NCBI RefSeq assembly: GCF_009852415.1
Contig: NZ_WOXS01000002.1
Coordinates: 5,248,001 to 5,312,000 of the forward strand
Length of the DNA stretch: 64,000 nucleotides
Source of the DNA: Streptomyces sp. Tu 3180
GTDB taxonomy: Bacteria > Actinomycetota > Actinomycetes > Streptomycetales > Streptomycetaceae
Direction of reading: 5' to 3'
Shown here piece after piece: positions 20,220-28,790 of this stretch (position 1 is its first letter; each line of letters begins with the position of its first letter). Both the position numbers and the translations under genes were made by a program. The notes beneath the pieces were generated by a model. It was not told where the DNA came from and made no database searches. It saw only the letters and a list, made by a program, of their open reading frames with translations.

Positions 20220-20422
20220 CACTCGGCCCCCTCGCGGAGGGCGGCGGTCAGGGCCCGGGCGGTGAGGAGGTTGCAGGTGCCGAGCACGATCAGGGGCCGG
20301 GTGGGGCAGCGGGAGGCGAAGGCCGGCAGGTCGACGCCGAGGGACGGCAGGGTGATGCCGTGCGCGGCGAGCGCCGCCCGCAACTCCTCGGCGCAGGCGT
20401 CGGCTTCGGTGGGGCTGTGCAT
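20219..20422 (-). CDS. Small conserved hypothetical protein upstream of the ATP-binding gene
   Basis: 67 aa from ATG at 20422, chosen because GGAAGG lies 10 nt upstream; GTG at 20431 is too close to that site. It reads EADACAEELRAALAAHGITLPSLGVDL...PLIVLGTCNLLTARALTAAL. It has no recognised domain, but small acidic proteins of this type regularly precede RsbW-like genes beside HTH/DUF397 pairs in Streptomyces. Coupled to the next gene through TGATG. Confidence 0.7.
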   Translation of the reverse strand: MHSPTEADACAEELRAALAAHGITLPSLGVDLPAFASRCPTRPLIVLGTCNLLTARALTAALREGAE

Positions 20423-20600
20423 GGGGTTCACACCTTCCAGTGCGCTGTGTCACGAACCGCTCACACTCTGCCGCCGGTCGGCGTAGCGTGACAGCCCTTC
20501 GGCATCCCGGCCCTGAACTGCACGGATGCGGTACGGGAGGCGGTAGCGGCCGGGAAACACCGGGAAGCGGGCGGTAACGGCACACCAAGGACGGTGAACG

Positions 20601-21455
20601 ATGGGGCAGCGCAAGGACATCGACGGTTCGACGGGCGTCCCGACCTTCTACGGCAGCGAACTGCGCTGGAAACGGGAGGAGGCGGGGCTCACCCTCCAGC
20701 AGCTCGTCGAGGGCAGCTTCTACGGCCCGAGCCACCTCAGCGAGATCGAACGCGGCACGCGCCGGATGCCGGCGGAACTGGCCGAGCACGTGGACAAGGT
20801 GCTCGGCACGGACGGGTTCTTCCGACGGCGCTGCGAGGACGTGCGACGGGCGAAACGGCGGGGGCACGCGAGCTACTTCGAGCGGGTGCTGGAGGCGGAG
20901 AAGCACGCGGAGACCATCGAGGAGTGGTGCCCGACGCTGATCCCGGGGTTGCTGCAGACGGAGGCGTACGCGCGGGCGGTGGTGAGGGCGACCCACCCGC
21001 TGGCACCGGTCGAGGAGGTGGAGGAGAAGGCCACCGCCCGACTGGCACGGGCTCTTCTCTTCAAGGAGAACCACAAGACTCCGGTGTACTGGGCCATCCT
21101 GTCCGAGTCCCTGCTCCGCCAGCCGATCGTTCCACCGGACCAGGCAGCCGAACAGTGGGATCACATTGCAGGGTTGACCCGGCGGCATCGAATCGTTCCA
21201 CAGATCCTTCCGTGGAACTGCGGTGCGCACCCGTTCATGTTGGGCACAGCCAAAATCATGACCTTTGCTGATGCGCCACCGCTGGTCTACACGGAGGCGC
21301 TGCACAGCGGGGACACCATCGACGATCCGGGCCTCGTGAGGGAGTACCGCAGGTCGTACGATCTGCTCAGGGCCGCCGCGCTACCTCCGGAGGCGTCCCT
21401 CGCCCTGATCGAGCAAGCGGCTGAGGATGGCAGAAATGGCGAGCAACGGGATTGA
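20601..21455 (+). CDS. XRE-family HTH regulator with DUF5753 (Scr1-type)
   Basis: 284 aa. The HTH_31/XRE domain (about 18-80) includes LRWKREEAGLTLQQL and GPSHLSEIERGTR. DUF5753 follows (about 100-275), opening with YFERVLEAEKHAETIEEWCPTLIPGLLQTEAYARA. These regulators pair with small DUF397 proteins and influence development or antibiotic production in Streptomyces. They have also been described as antitoxin-like. Start ATG at 20601. The gene overlaps the DUF397 gene by 29 nt and is divergent from the ATP-binding unit. Confidence 0.93.
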   Translation: MGQRKDIDGSTGVPTFYGSELRWKREEAGLTLQQLVEGSFYGPSHLSEIERGTRRMPAELAEHVDKVLGTDGFFRRRCEDVRRAKRRGHASYFERVLEAEKHAETIEEWCPTLIPGLLQTEAYARAVVRATHPLAPVEEVEEKATARLARALLFKENHKTPVYWAILSESLLRQPIVPPDQAAEQWDHIAGLTRRHRIVPQILPWNCGAHPFMLGTAKIMTFADAPPLVYTEALHSGDTIDDPGLVREYRRSYDLLRAAALPPEASLALIEQAAEDGRNGEQRD

Positions 21456-21711
21456 CTTGAGCACAGCCGTCTGGCGCAAGAGCACGTACAGCAACGGTAG
21501 CGGCGGCGACTGCGTCGAGGTGGCCGAAGCCTTCCCCGGCGCAGCCCGCTGGCGCAAGAGCACCTACAGCAACGGCGACGGCGGCGACTGCGTGGAGGTC
21601 TGCGACGCCCACACCGCCGTGGTCCCCGTCCGCGACTCCAAGGTCCCCCACGGCCCGGTCCTCACCTTCACGGCCCCGGCCTGGACGTCGTTCGTCGCCT
21701 CCCTCGAGTGA
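21427..21711 (+). CDS. DUF397 protein with duplicated N-terminal half
   Basis: 94 aa, longer than the usual 60-70. The DUF397 opening motif occurs twice, WRKSTYSNGSGGDCVEV (about 15-31) and WRKSTYSNGDGGDCVEV (about 41-57), then once the DUF397 end (VPVRDSKVPHGPVLTF...W). The two copies are about 78 nt apart and nearly identical in DNA. The start is ATG at 21427 (21436 also possible), inside the preceding regulator gene, so translation is coupled. It is the partner of the DUF5753 regulator. Confidence 0.9.
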   Translation: MAEMASNGIDLSTAVWRKSTYSNGSGGDCVEVAEAFPGAARWRKSTYSNGDGGDCVEVCDAHTAVVPVRDSKVPHGPVLTFTAPAWTSFVASLE

Positions 21712-21718
21712 TCCGGGG

Positions 21719-22420
21719 TCAGTGCTGGTTCACGGGGAAGACGGCCGCCGGGTCGCAACGCTTCGGGCAGGCGAGCAGGTAGACCTCGTTGCCGAGGAAC
21801 AGAAGGTAGGCATCGTCCCGGATGCTGTAGGGCTGCACCGGGGCCCCGGGGCGGACACCGAACTCCAGGTACTCCGGTACCTGGCAGACGAACGCCATCT
21901 CCGCACCGCACGCGCACCGGTAGTACTCGGGTTCCTGCGCCCAGGCTGCCGTGCCCCCCACCTTGAAGTGCATGTCGAACGGCCCGTGCGCGTCCACGAA
22001 GGGCCGCAGGGTCAGGGGCAGGGCCCGCACGGCCGGTTCGGGCTCCGCCTCCGGTGTCCCCGGGTCACGCTGGAGCAGCACCCGCCAGAACGAGCCCGGG
22101 AACGGCGGCTGCGGAGCCTCCCAGAACCGTGGCACGAGGCGTCCGTCGGCCGTGACCGGGTCGGACGCGTCGTGGTGGCGGGCGCAGTGGAAGACCGACA
22201 GGTGTTCTCCGCCGAAGAACTCGATGTCGTCCGGCAGATCCAGTTGGAAGAACAGCGCCATCCGCTCGCCGCAGAAACACCGCGGCCACTCCTGGTCGTC
22301 GTCGAAACAGGGCCACCCGCCGACCGAGTTCCGGGCCGGCCGGTCCAGCGGCTCGGTACCGATCTCGACCAGGTACTCGGGCGGCGCCGCCCACCCCTCC
22401 TCCAGTGCGTCCTCGCTCAC
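21719..22420 (-). CDS. Hypothetical protein resembling DUF1963/YwqG-type proteins
   Basis: 233 aa from GTG at 22420, whose GTGA overlaps the stop of the SUKH gene upstream. It contains a Gly-Trp-Pro segment (SVGGWPCFDDDQEWPRC), FCGERMALFFQLDLPD and later CACGAEMAFVCQVP: two half-repeats that each carry a Cys pair, reminiscent of the DUF1963/YwqG or PDCD2 layout. It is likely a metal-stabilised beta-rich protein. Its place in a row of SUKH genes suggests an immunity or accessory role (inference). Confidence 0.6.
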   Translation of the reverse strand: MSEDALEEGWAAPPEYLVEIGTEPLDRPARNSVGGWPCFDDDQEWPRCFCGERMALFFQLDLPDDIEFFGGEHLSVFHCARHHDASDPVTADGRLVPRFWEAPQPPFPGSFWRVLLQRDPGTPEAEPEPAVRALPLTLRPFVDAHGPFDMHFKVGGTAAWAQEPEYYRCACGAEMAFVCQVPEYLEFGVRPGAPVQPYSIRDDAYLLFLGNEVYLLACPKRCDPAAVFPVNQH

Positions 22421-23793
22421 CGGTCGGTGTCCGGTCGGCCTTCGAGGACCGTCCGGGTGATCAGGGGCCGGTCCCACAGGGCGAGGAGCTCGTTCGCGAG
22501 GTCCAGGATCGGAAGCGGGGGTCGTGCGCCCTGCACCTCGATGCCGGCCGCCGACAGGCTCCGCGGGACCGCGCCCGCGTCGAGCAGGACGCGCCACTCC
22601 TCGGGGCCGAGGCTCAGGTACTCCAGACCCGTCAGCCCGGCGATCTCCAGGGGATCGGCGAGCGTGCCCGGGTAGGCGGTGAGGGTCCGCAGACGGGGAA
22701 GTCCGGCGACCGGGGCGAGGCCGATCGGCTCGCCCTCCCACACGCCGATGCGGAGCACTTCCAGCTCGGGACGGGCGGCGGCCTTCACACTCCGCAGGGC
22801 GCGGATGTTCACGTGGGCCACGGCCGGGTTGTCCTCACGCCCCGTGTACCAGGCGTCACGGCGGTTGACCACCATGTCGGTGAGGGAGTCGGCACGCAAG
22901 GAGGCGCCGATGGTCCGCTCGTGGTCGATCATGACGACCTGCCCGCGGTGCCCGCCCGGGCCGGGCGTCAGGTCGAGGGCCACCCGGTCGCCACCGCCGT
23001 TGTCGCCGAAGACGATCCAGCCGGGCGAGCCGACGAGGCCCTGCACGGCGGCGTCCGGCGCGGTGACGACCGCGTCGTTGGCAGCGAACTGCCAGGGGCA
23101 GGGACGGGAGGCCGCGTCCGCGATGTACAGCCCGTCCAGGGAGAAGAGCTCGCAGCCGACGGCGTCGGCGACGCGCCCCGCCGCCTCGTAGTCGTCGCCC
23201 CAGTCCTGCCACTGCGCACGGGTGACGCGGTAGAGCGCCTTGAGCTCCTCGGGCAGCGCGACACCGAGACGCGCCTCCGTTTCCGCGATCTCCTCCTCGG
23301 TGGCACCGATGGCGTCGGGGAGCCGCTCGCGCAGGGTCCGCTCCAGCAGCGCCGGGTCCGCCGACGGCGCCGGCGCCGCGCCCGGGACCTCCTCGGGCAG
23401 GCGCCGCCAGGGCTCGGGAACGGCGCCCTCGACCAGGAGCAGGGCTCCCACGAAGGGGCTGATCACGCCGTGCTCCACGGCAGGGCCCAAGTCGACGACG
23501 TGAAGCAGCGTCCTCCCGTCCGGCGCCGTCTCGACCATGTACGAAACGCTGCTCGCGCCGTCGGCCCTGAGGGCGTCCTGGACCCGTTCCACGGCGGTGA
23601 ACTGGTCCTGCATGTCCGCCACCTGGAGGGCTCGCCCCGGCACCGGGTGCGGCTGCGGCGCGGGCAGGGTCCAACTGCCGAGAGTGATCTGCCCCGTGAA
23701 GCAACCACCCGGCGCGGCGAGCTGCTCCGCGTTGGCGTCCCGCACCAGCCGCAGCAGCGGCTCCCAGGTCGTGAGGTCGTGTATCGAGGACAA
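22417..23793 (-). CDS. SUKH-domain immunity-like protein with C-terminal leucine-rich segment
   Basis: 458 aa. TTG start at 23793, decided by GGAG 6 nt upstream. Residues about 163-315 form the SUKH domain: GATEEEIAETEARLGVALPEELKALYRV is its diagnostic first helix, then WIVFGDNGGGDRVALDL. Residues about 340-430 look leucine-rich (LEVLRIGVWEG, LPRLRTLTAYPG, LTGLEYLSLGP). The N-terminal 150 residues are unrecognised. Likely immunity protein of a polymorphic-toxin system, though no intact cognate toxin is adjacent. GTGA overlap with the next gene. Confidence 0.82.
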   Translation of the reverse strand: MSSIHDLTTWEPLLRLVRDANAEQLAAPGGCFTGQITLGSWTLPAPQPHPVPGRALQVADMQDQFTAVERVQDALRADGASSVSYMVETAPDGRTLLHVVDLGPAVEHGVISPFVGALLLVEGAVPEPWRRLPEEVPGAAPAPSADPALLERTLRERLPDAIGATEEEIAETEARLGVALPEELKALYRVTRAQWQDWGDDYEAAGRVADAVGCELFSLDGLYIADAASRPCPWQFAANDAVVTAPDAAVQGLVGSPGWIVFGDNGGGDRVALDLTPGPGGHRGQVVMIDHERTIGASLRADSLTDMVVNRRDAWYTGREDNPAVAHVNIRALRSVKAAARPELEVLRIGVWEGEPIGLAPVAGLPRLRTLTAYPGTLADPLEIAGLTGLEYLSLGPEEWRVLLDAGAVPRSLSAAGIEVQGARPPLPILDLANELLALWDRPLITRTVLEGRPDTDR

Positions 23794-23850
23794 GGTGTTC
23801 TCCGGTCGGTTGTCGAGGGCGGGGAGGCGACGGGGGCGCCGCGGGACGGC

Positions 23851-24333
23851 TCAGTCACCCGAGTATCCGAAGATGCCCAGGTGGGTCGGCTCGGGCTGGT
23901 CATCGGCGTGGAGGAGGACGTACACACCCGTCCACCGCATCCGGCACTCGTCCAGCAGCGTCTCCCCGGGGCCGGGAGGGAACCGGGCGGCCGTGCGGGC
24001 GTGGTCGAGGAGTTCCGAGAAGCGAGCCGGTGTCGGCCGGACGGTGCCGAAGTGGTGCAGGACGCGCTCGTGCCTCAGGGGACGCAGCGTCCCGTAGTCC
24101 TCGACGGCGAGCGGTGTCGGTGCTGCGGTGGAGTGGACGACCCGCTGGATGTCGAGGACGGAGTGCGTTCCCTCCTCGCCCATGAACTCCTCGTCGGCCC
24201 AGAGGTCGTCCAGACAGCCGTACATGTCGTCGTGGCCGTACAACTCGTCGAAAACCCGCCGGTGCAATGCCTCCAGCGACTTCTCGACACTGCCTTCGTA
24301 CGCGGTGACGTACTCCCACCCACTGGCGCCCAC
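23851..24333 (-). CDS. Conserved hypothetical protein (immunity-cluster neighbour)
   Basis: 160 aa from GTG at 24333, with GAGGGGGG upstream. It opens MGASGWEYVTAYEGSVEKSLEALHRRVFDE, a pattern seen in small Streptomyces proteins of unknown function. The protein is acidic and cytosolic, with no signal or TM. It lies 57 nt upstream of the SUKH gene on the same strand, so co-transcription is likely. No function can be assigned. Confidence 0.72.
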   Translation of the reverse strand: MGASGWEYVTAYEGSVEKSLEALHRRVFDELYGHDDMYGCLDDLWADEEFMGEEGTHSVLDIQRVVHSTAAPTPLAVEDYGTLRPLRHERVLHHFGTVRPTPARFSELLDHARTAARFPPGPGETLLDECRMRWTGVYVLLHADDQPEPTHLGIFGYSGD

Positions 24334-24695
24334 GGTCGCCCCCCTCCGTCATGGATCGGCGTGATCCTAGGGCCGCCCACTGACATGGAGCGGCGCGGCC
24401 GCCGGACGGGGCTCCGATCGGCCGGCGCGTGGGCGGGACGACGGCGCTCTTCTGACCCGGCGCGCGGTGCGAGCGCCTCGCCGCCGGCGGGCGCCGTGGG
24501 GTGTGGTCCGGTGTCACCGAAGGAGAGGAGGCAGTCGTTCCCGAAGTTCTCGGACAGCAGCGCAGTGAGTCCCCAGCACACGCTGGTGAAGACGGCAGCG
24601 GTCACCACCGAGCAGCCTCCGGGGCTACGCAGCACGGCAGTGTCCATGCACAGGACCTCTTCGGTCGAGCAGTCTTTCGGCTGACCCCACTGCTC
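24334..24695. other. Gap between the 160-aa gene and the SUKH pseudogene
   Basis: No firmly supported gene. On the minus strand an ATG at 24647 (AGAGG upstream) opens a frame that starts with a plausible TM segment (VVTAAVFTSVCWGLTALL) and then runs without a stop into the neighbouring gene in the wrong frame. It may be the 5' part of a small membrane-protein gene that has lost its end. Confidence 0.35.
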
Positions 24696-25463
24696 CTACT
24701 GACACGGGGCCGGACGGACCTGGGGCAGGAATTCCCAGAAAGGGCCGTCGGGCGCCCGGTTCCTGGAACACAACGTGACGTCCCTTCCCCTGAGATGGTC
24801 GAGCAACCACTCGCTGAACGTCATTTCGTACTGGGTTCAGGCCGGACTGGCGAACTCCTGGACCACGACACGCCAGGGTGACGAGGGCTCGTCCGGAACG
24901 CGAAGGAAGATCGCCTCGCCCGTCACGGCCGTGGCCACCGGCATCAAGTCGCCGGGGTTCGCTCCCACCGGGCTCGGCAGGAACTCCACCCTGTCCTCGT
25001 CGCGCCAGAGCTCGAGATCCCCCCTGATCCCTTCTCCCAGATTGTGCAGAAGATGGCCGGCAGGATGCGACACGTACAACTACCCGTTGATCACGACCGA
25101 ACCATAGGCGTCCACGATCTCACGGAAGTCCGCGGGAAATTCGATACCGAGTTCCTGCTCCAGTCCGGTCCATGGTGCCGGATCCGACCAGTTGAACCGG
25201 GGTTCGCCCAACAGGGCCTGTATCTCCGCGAGCGTTGTCACCACGAGGGGACCCCACACCTCCAGAAGCTCAGCCGTCCACACGACCTCTTCGAAGTCAC
25301 CCGGTTCGGGGAAGTACTGCCGGATGACCTTCGCGTCCCGCCGGACGCCGTGTTCCGGCGTCGGACCGGCATCCGCGCCGCACCCGGCGACCAGCACACC
25401 AGTGAGTACAAGGCACAGCGCGGCCACCGAGCGGTATCCGGCCTTCAGGTGCGGCCGGTGCAT
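24696..25463 (-). pseudogene. SUKH-domain lipoprotein gene interrupted by two in-frame stops
   Basis: One reading frame of 256 codons from ATG at 25463 to TAG at 24696. It is broken by TAG at 25080-25082 (between SVVING and LYVSHPAGH) and TGA at 24837-24839 (between VVVQEFASPA and TQYEMTFSEWLLDHL). The three pieces read as one protein: signal peptide with lipobox LVAGC, a 40-residue spacer, then a SUKH domain (WTGLEQELGIEFPADFREIVDAYGS) complete to its end (MTFSEWLLDHLRGRD). Single-base changes such as CAG to TAG and TGG to TGA would account for it. The start overlaps the end of the signal peptidase pseudogene. Confidence 0.78.
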
Positions 25464-26127
25464 GGTGGTACTGCCGTGTCCGCGATCCGGGAGCGCTGCC
25501 CGGCCATGTACCCCCCGATGCCCAGCCCGGCCCCGACCAGCGTCAGCAGGGCTCCGACGGCTCCCAGGGCCAGTGGCCACAGTGACGTGGCCGGCTCGTC
25601 CCGGACGCGGCCGCGCACATCGGAGGCCGTGATGCTCCCCGGCTGTTCGCTGAGGAAGTAGCGCGAGTCATGGGCACTGGCCCGGTGATCACCGAGGAGG
25701 AACAGTCACCCCTCCGGAACGGTCACGTCGTACGGGGCTCCTGCCGGGGCGAACCCGTCGCGCTTCACATATGGTTCGTCGATCTCCTTGCCGTTCACCG
25801 CGACTCGCGTACCGTCGCGGGACTCCACGTGATCACCGCCCAGGCCGATCACCCGCTGCAGGACCGGTGCGCCCCGCACCGTCCCGGCACACTGACGAGG
25901 ACGACGTCGCCGCGGCGTATCTCGGCTTCGTCGATGCGCTCCATGGTCAGCCGCCCGCCCGGACGGTAGGTGGACCGCATCGCATCGCCCGCGACGGTGA
26001 TCTGCTCCCGGTCCAGGACGCCGGTGCGCGCGATCCCAGCGGTGGCTCCCAGCAACAGGACCAACCCCAGCGGAACCAGCACCCGGGCAGCGACCCTGAG
26101 TCCGCGGCCCGCACGTTGCGACTGCAC
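25445..26127 (-). pseudogene. Signal peptidase I-like (S26) gene, frameshifted and with an internal stop
   Basis: GTG start at 26127 with GGAGGGG upstream. It has an N-terminal TM, then the box B region (VAGDAMRSTYRPG), box C/D (IRRGDVVLVSVPGR and APVLQRVIGLGGDHVE) and box E (FLLGDHRASAHDSR). It ends with a second TM (about 25490-25570) and TGA at 25445. The frame shifts near 25884 (1 nt lost after VSVPGR), and a TGA at 25706 interrupts VPEG/LFLLGDHR. The position of the catalytic Ser of box B is Ala, and the usual Pro two residues after the Met is Ser. The gene is therefore doubly broken and possibly was never an active protease. Confidence 0.78.
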
Positions 26128-26153
26128 GAACGCCCCTCCCTGTCCGTCCCTGC

Positions 26154-26758
26154 TCAGCTGCCGTGGACCGAGCGGCCCGGCTGGAACGTCGGGTCAAGGC
26201 CGTACTCCGCGACACCGAAAGGCTTGAACTCCTTGTCCGCAGGGACCCGGTACAGGAATTCCGAGGTCGACATTTCATACCTGCACCACTCGCCGGCGTC
26301 ATTACCCTGCTCGAGGCTGTACGAGCCGAGCGGGACCCAGGTGCCGGTGTCGGCGTTCTGGTCCTCGGTGACCGCGGGCTCACTCGTCGGCCCCCGCGAC
26401 AGCGTGTACTTCGCCGTCGTGGCCGCGCCCGTCGCCTTCGGGTACTTCACGTACGCGGTGTACGTGCCGTCCTCGGGGACGTCGAGCGTCCACGTGAAGG
26501 CATCCGTGCCCGTACCGGCCGCGTGCGTGCGGTGGTCGTAGCCGTGCTGCCCGGCGAGGTCGCCCTTCGCCCAGGTGCCGGTCGAAGAGGTGTGCTGACT
26601 GTCGGAGTCGTCCACCAGGACCACCGACTTGCCCACCGGCACACCGTCGTCCGCCTTGGACTTCGGCTTGCCGTCGGGGAATGGCGCACGGAACGGTGCC
26701 GGCGGGGACGCGAGCGGAGGTGGCCGGGCGGGCGAGCTGCCCGCCGGCGACGGCTGAT
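26154..26758 (-). pseudogene. Remnant of a secreted protein with golvesin/Xly C-terminal-like domain
   Basis: About 180 codons ending at TGA 26154, with no credible start or signal peptide. A proline-rich linker leads to FPDGKPKSKADDGVPVGKSVVLVDDSDS, then a golvesin-type beta domain (TGTWAKG...FTWTLDVPEDGTYTAYVKYPKATGAATTAKYTL). The tail after EQGNDAGEW departs from the usual domain end. Such domains occur in large Streptomyces RHS/polymorphic-toxin proteins. The 5' part is missing, since the divergent gene at 26919 begins in its place. Presumed truncated remnant. Confidence 0.5.
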
Positions 26759-26918
26759 CCCCACCGCGGGACGCGCGCGGGAACGCGAACCCCGGGGGAA
26801 TCCGGATGTGTCGGTGTACGCTCACCAACCTCGCACGACCCGAACGGCTGTTCCCGCCTCCCGGAGGCGGGGACGGCCGTTCCGTACGGGTCGCCGACAC
26901 AGCCTGTGGGGGGCACAG

Positions 26919-28652
26919 TTGAATACAGCACGACGATCCAGACGTCTCGCGGCCACGCTGCTGGCCGGCGCGCTCGCCGGCGGCGGCCTCACCCTCGCCG
27001 CCGCGCCCGCGGCGCACGCGGCGGCCTCCGACCTCGTGGCCAAGCTGCCGATCTCCTCGTTCTCGGCGCTGGCGGTCGACTCGGCGCACCAGCGCGTGTA
27101 CGTCGCCGACAGCAACCTGGGCAGCTACACCAACACCGGGCTGATCGCCGTCTACGACTTCTCCGGTGAGCGCGTCACCACCCTCAGCACCCAGCGCCAC
27201 GTGTCCGGCCTCGCGCTGAACGCCGACGGCAGCACGCTCCACGTCGGCGGCCGCGAGGGGATCCTGCGGTACGACACCGCCACGTACACGCCGCTCAGCG
27301 CGGGGGTGGCGGGCACGGACACCTGCGGGCGCAGCCTGGCCTTCGCGGGCGGCAGGGCGTACCACACCACGCCGTACGCCAACTCCACCTCGGAGTGCGA
27401 CGCGACGCTCACGTACCTGGACAACCACCAGACCGACAACACCTGGCAGCGCACCGGCTGGCAGGACCACGGCAGGCTCCAGCTGGAGGCGGGCCCCGGC
27501 GACCGGCTGATGATGGGCCAGCCGCTGAACGCCAAGGCCGCCGACCCGTTCCTCGCGGTGTTCGACGCGAGCGGCGAGACCCTGGTGCGCACCGCCGGCC
27601 GCCGCTTCGCCGACGGCGAGGGCAAGGGCGCCCTGAACCTCAAGGACATGGCGTTCTCCCCGGACGGCACCAAGGTCGCCGTGGCCGACGCCTCCGCCGG
27701 CACCCGGCTGCTCAACACCACCGACCTGTCCGACGCCCGGGCCGGTTACCCGGCGCTGCCGTCCGGCGCCGCCGCCTCCGCCGTCGCCTTCAGCGGGGAC
27801 GGGGCGTACCTGGCGCGCGGCGCCTCGGCCTCCGGCGCGACGCCCGACCTGCTGCTCTCGCCCGCCGATCCGGGGGACGCGACCGCGCCGCTGGAGTTCG
27901 CCTTCGAGGGCAGCCTCGACGGCGACCGGGTCGCGCCGCGCGGCCTGGAGTGGTCCGCCGACGGCTCCCGGCTGTTCGCGGTCACCACCAACGCCGCGGG
28001 CAGCCAGTACTGGCTGCACGTCATCCAGCCGCCGGCCGTCCAGTACGACGCCCGCTTCACCGGCGGGCTGACCCACAGCCCCGCCCGGGCCGTCGCGGGC
28101 GAGCCGCTGGCGGTGCGCGGGAAGCTGGAGTTCGACGGCCCGGCCCCCGCCGAGCCGCCGAAGGTCACGGCGACCCGCACGGACGCGAACGGCACGCACG
28201 AGCTGGGCACCGCGACCGTCAAGGCGGACGGCACCTTCACCGTCCTCGACGAGCCGGACCTGACCGGCGACGCCACGTACACCGTGTCGTTCCTCGGCGA
28301 CCTCACCCACCGCCCGGCCGCCGACGTCACCCACACCGTGTCCGTCGGCAAGGCGGCCAGCTCGATCGCGCTCACGGCTCCGCAGGAGGCGTCGATGAGC
28401 ACCGGCGTCCGCCTCACCGGGACGTTCACCGCGCAGGGCAGGGCGCTGCCCGAGCGGGCCGTGCTGAAGGTGGAGCGCGCCGACCGGCTCGGCACCGGCA
28501 CGCTGTCGTCGGTGACGGTCGCCGCCGACGGCACCTTCACCGTCGACGACCTGCCGCGCACCCGGCGGGAGACGACCTACACGGTCAGCTGGCCCGGCGA
28601 CGACCTGCACGAGGGGTCCACGGCGTCGGCGACGGTGTACGTCACGCGCTGA
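26919..28652 (+). CDS. Secreted beta-propeller protein with Ig-like repeats
   Basis: 577 aa from TTG at 26919, chosen because GTGGGGGG sits about 7 nt upstream and the signal peptide (RRSRRLAATLLAGALAGGG to AAPAAHA/AASD) then starts properly. Residues about 35-360 are YVTN/WD-like beta-propeller blades (LAVDSAHQRVYVADS, VSGLALNADGSTLHVGG, MAFSPDGTKVAVADA). Residues about 375-577 contain two Ig-like/Big_3-type repeats ending in similar strings (ATYTVSFLGDLTH and TTYTVSWPGDDLH). Predicted to be exported or cell-wall associated; the function is unknown. A strong hairpin follows. Confidence 0.87.
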   Translation: MNTARRSRRLAATLLAGALAGGGLTLAAAPAAHAAASDLVAKLPISSFSALAVDSAHQRVYVADSNLGSYTNTGLIAVYDFSGERVTTLSTQRHVSGLALNADGSTLHVGGREGILRYDTATYTPLSAGVAGTDTCGRSLAFAGGRAYHTTPYANSTSECDATLTYLDNHQTDNTWQRTGWQDHGRLQLEAGPGDRLMMGQPLNAKAADPFLAVFDASGETLVRTAGRRFADGEGKGALNLKDMAFSPDGTKVAVADASAGTRLLNTTDLSDARAGYPALPSGAAASAVAFSGDGAYLARGASASGATPDLLLSPADPGDATAPLEFAFEGSLDGDRVAPRGLEWSADGSRLFAVTTNAAGSQYWLHVIQPPAVQYDARFTGGLTHSPARAVAGEPLAVRGKLEFDGPAPAEPPKVTATRTDANGTHELGTATVKADGTFTVLDEPDLTGDATYTVSFLGDLTHRPAADVTHTVSVGKAASSIALTAPQEASMSTGVRLTGTFTAQGRALPERAVLKVERADRLGTGTLSSVTVAADGTFTVDDLPRTRRETTYTVSWPGDDLHEGSTASATVYVTR

Positions 28653-28668
28653 CCGCGCCGGAAACGCC

Positions 28669-28707
28669 GACGGGGCACCCCGGGCGCGCTGCCCGGGGTG
28701 CCCCGTC
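28669..28707 (+). terminator. Strong hairpin terminator after the beta-propeller gene
   Basis: Perfect 17-bp stem (GACGGGGCACCCCGGGC with its complement) and a 5-nt loop GCGCT, 17 nt after the stop codon. Factor-independent-type hairpin without a U-tract, the common Streptomyces form. Confidence 0.85.
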
Positions 28708-28790
28708 GACGGTGGGGGTGCAGGGCGCCCGGTCCGCGCGTCGCTGCGGGTGCACGCGGACCGGGGCCGTTCGGGGGAGCCCGGTGGGGC

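Noticed and set aside
24837..24839. TGA in the SUKH frame considered as a selenocysteine codon
   Set aside because: The residue expected there is not a redox Cys, no selenocysteine element was recognised, and a second stop (TAG) breaks the same frame.
26760..28610. Upstream extension of the golvesin-domain frame across the beta-propeller gene
   Set aside because: The extension is antisense to a gene with signal peptide, SD and clear domains; only the last part resembles a protein.
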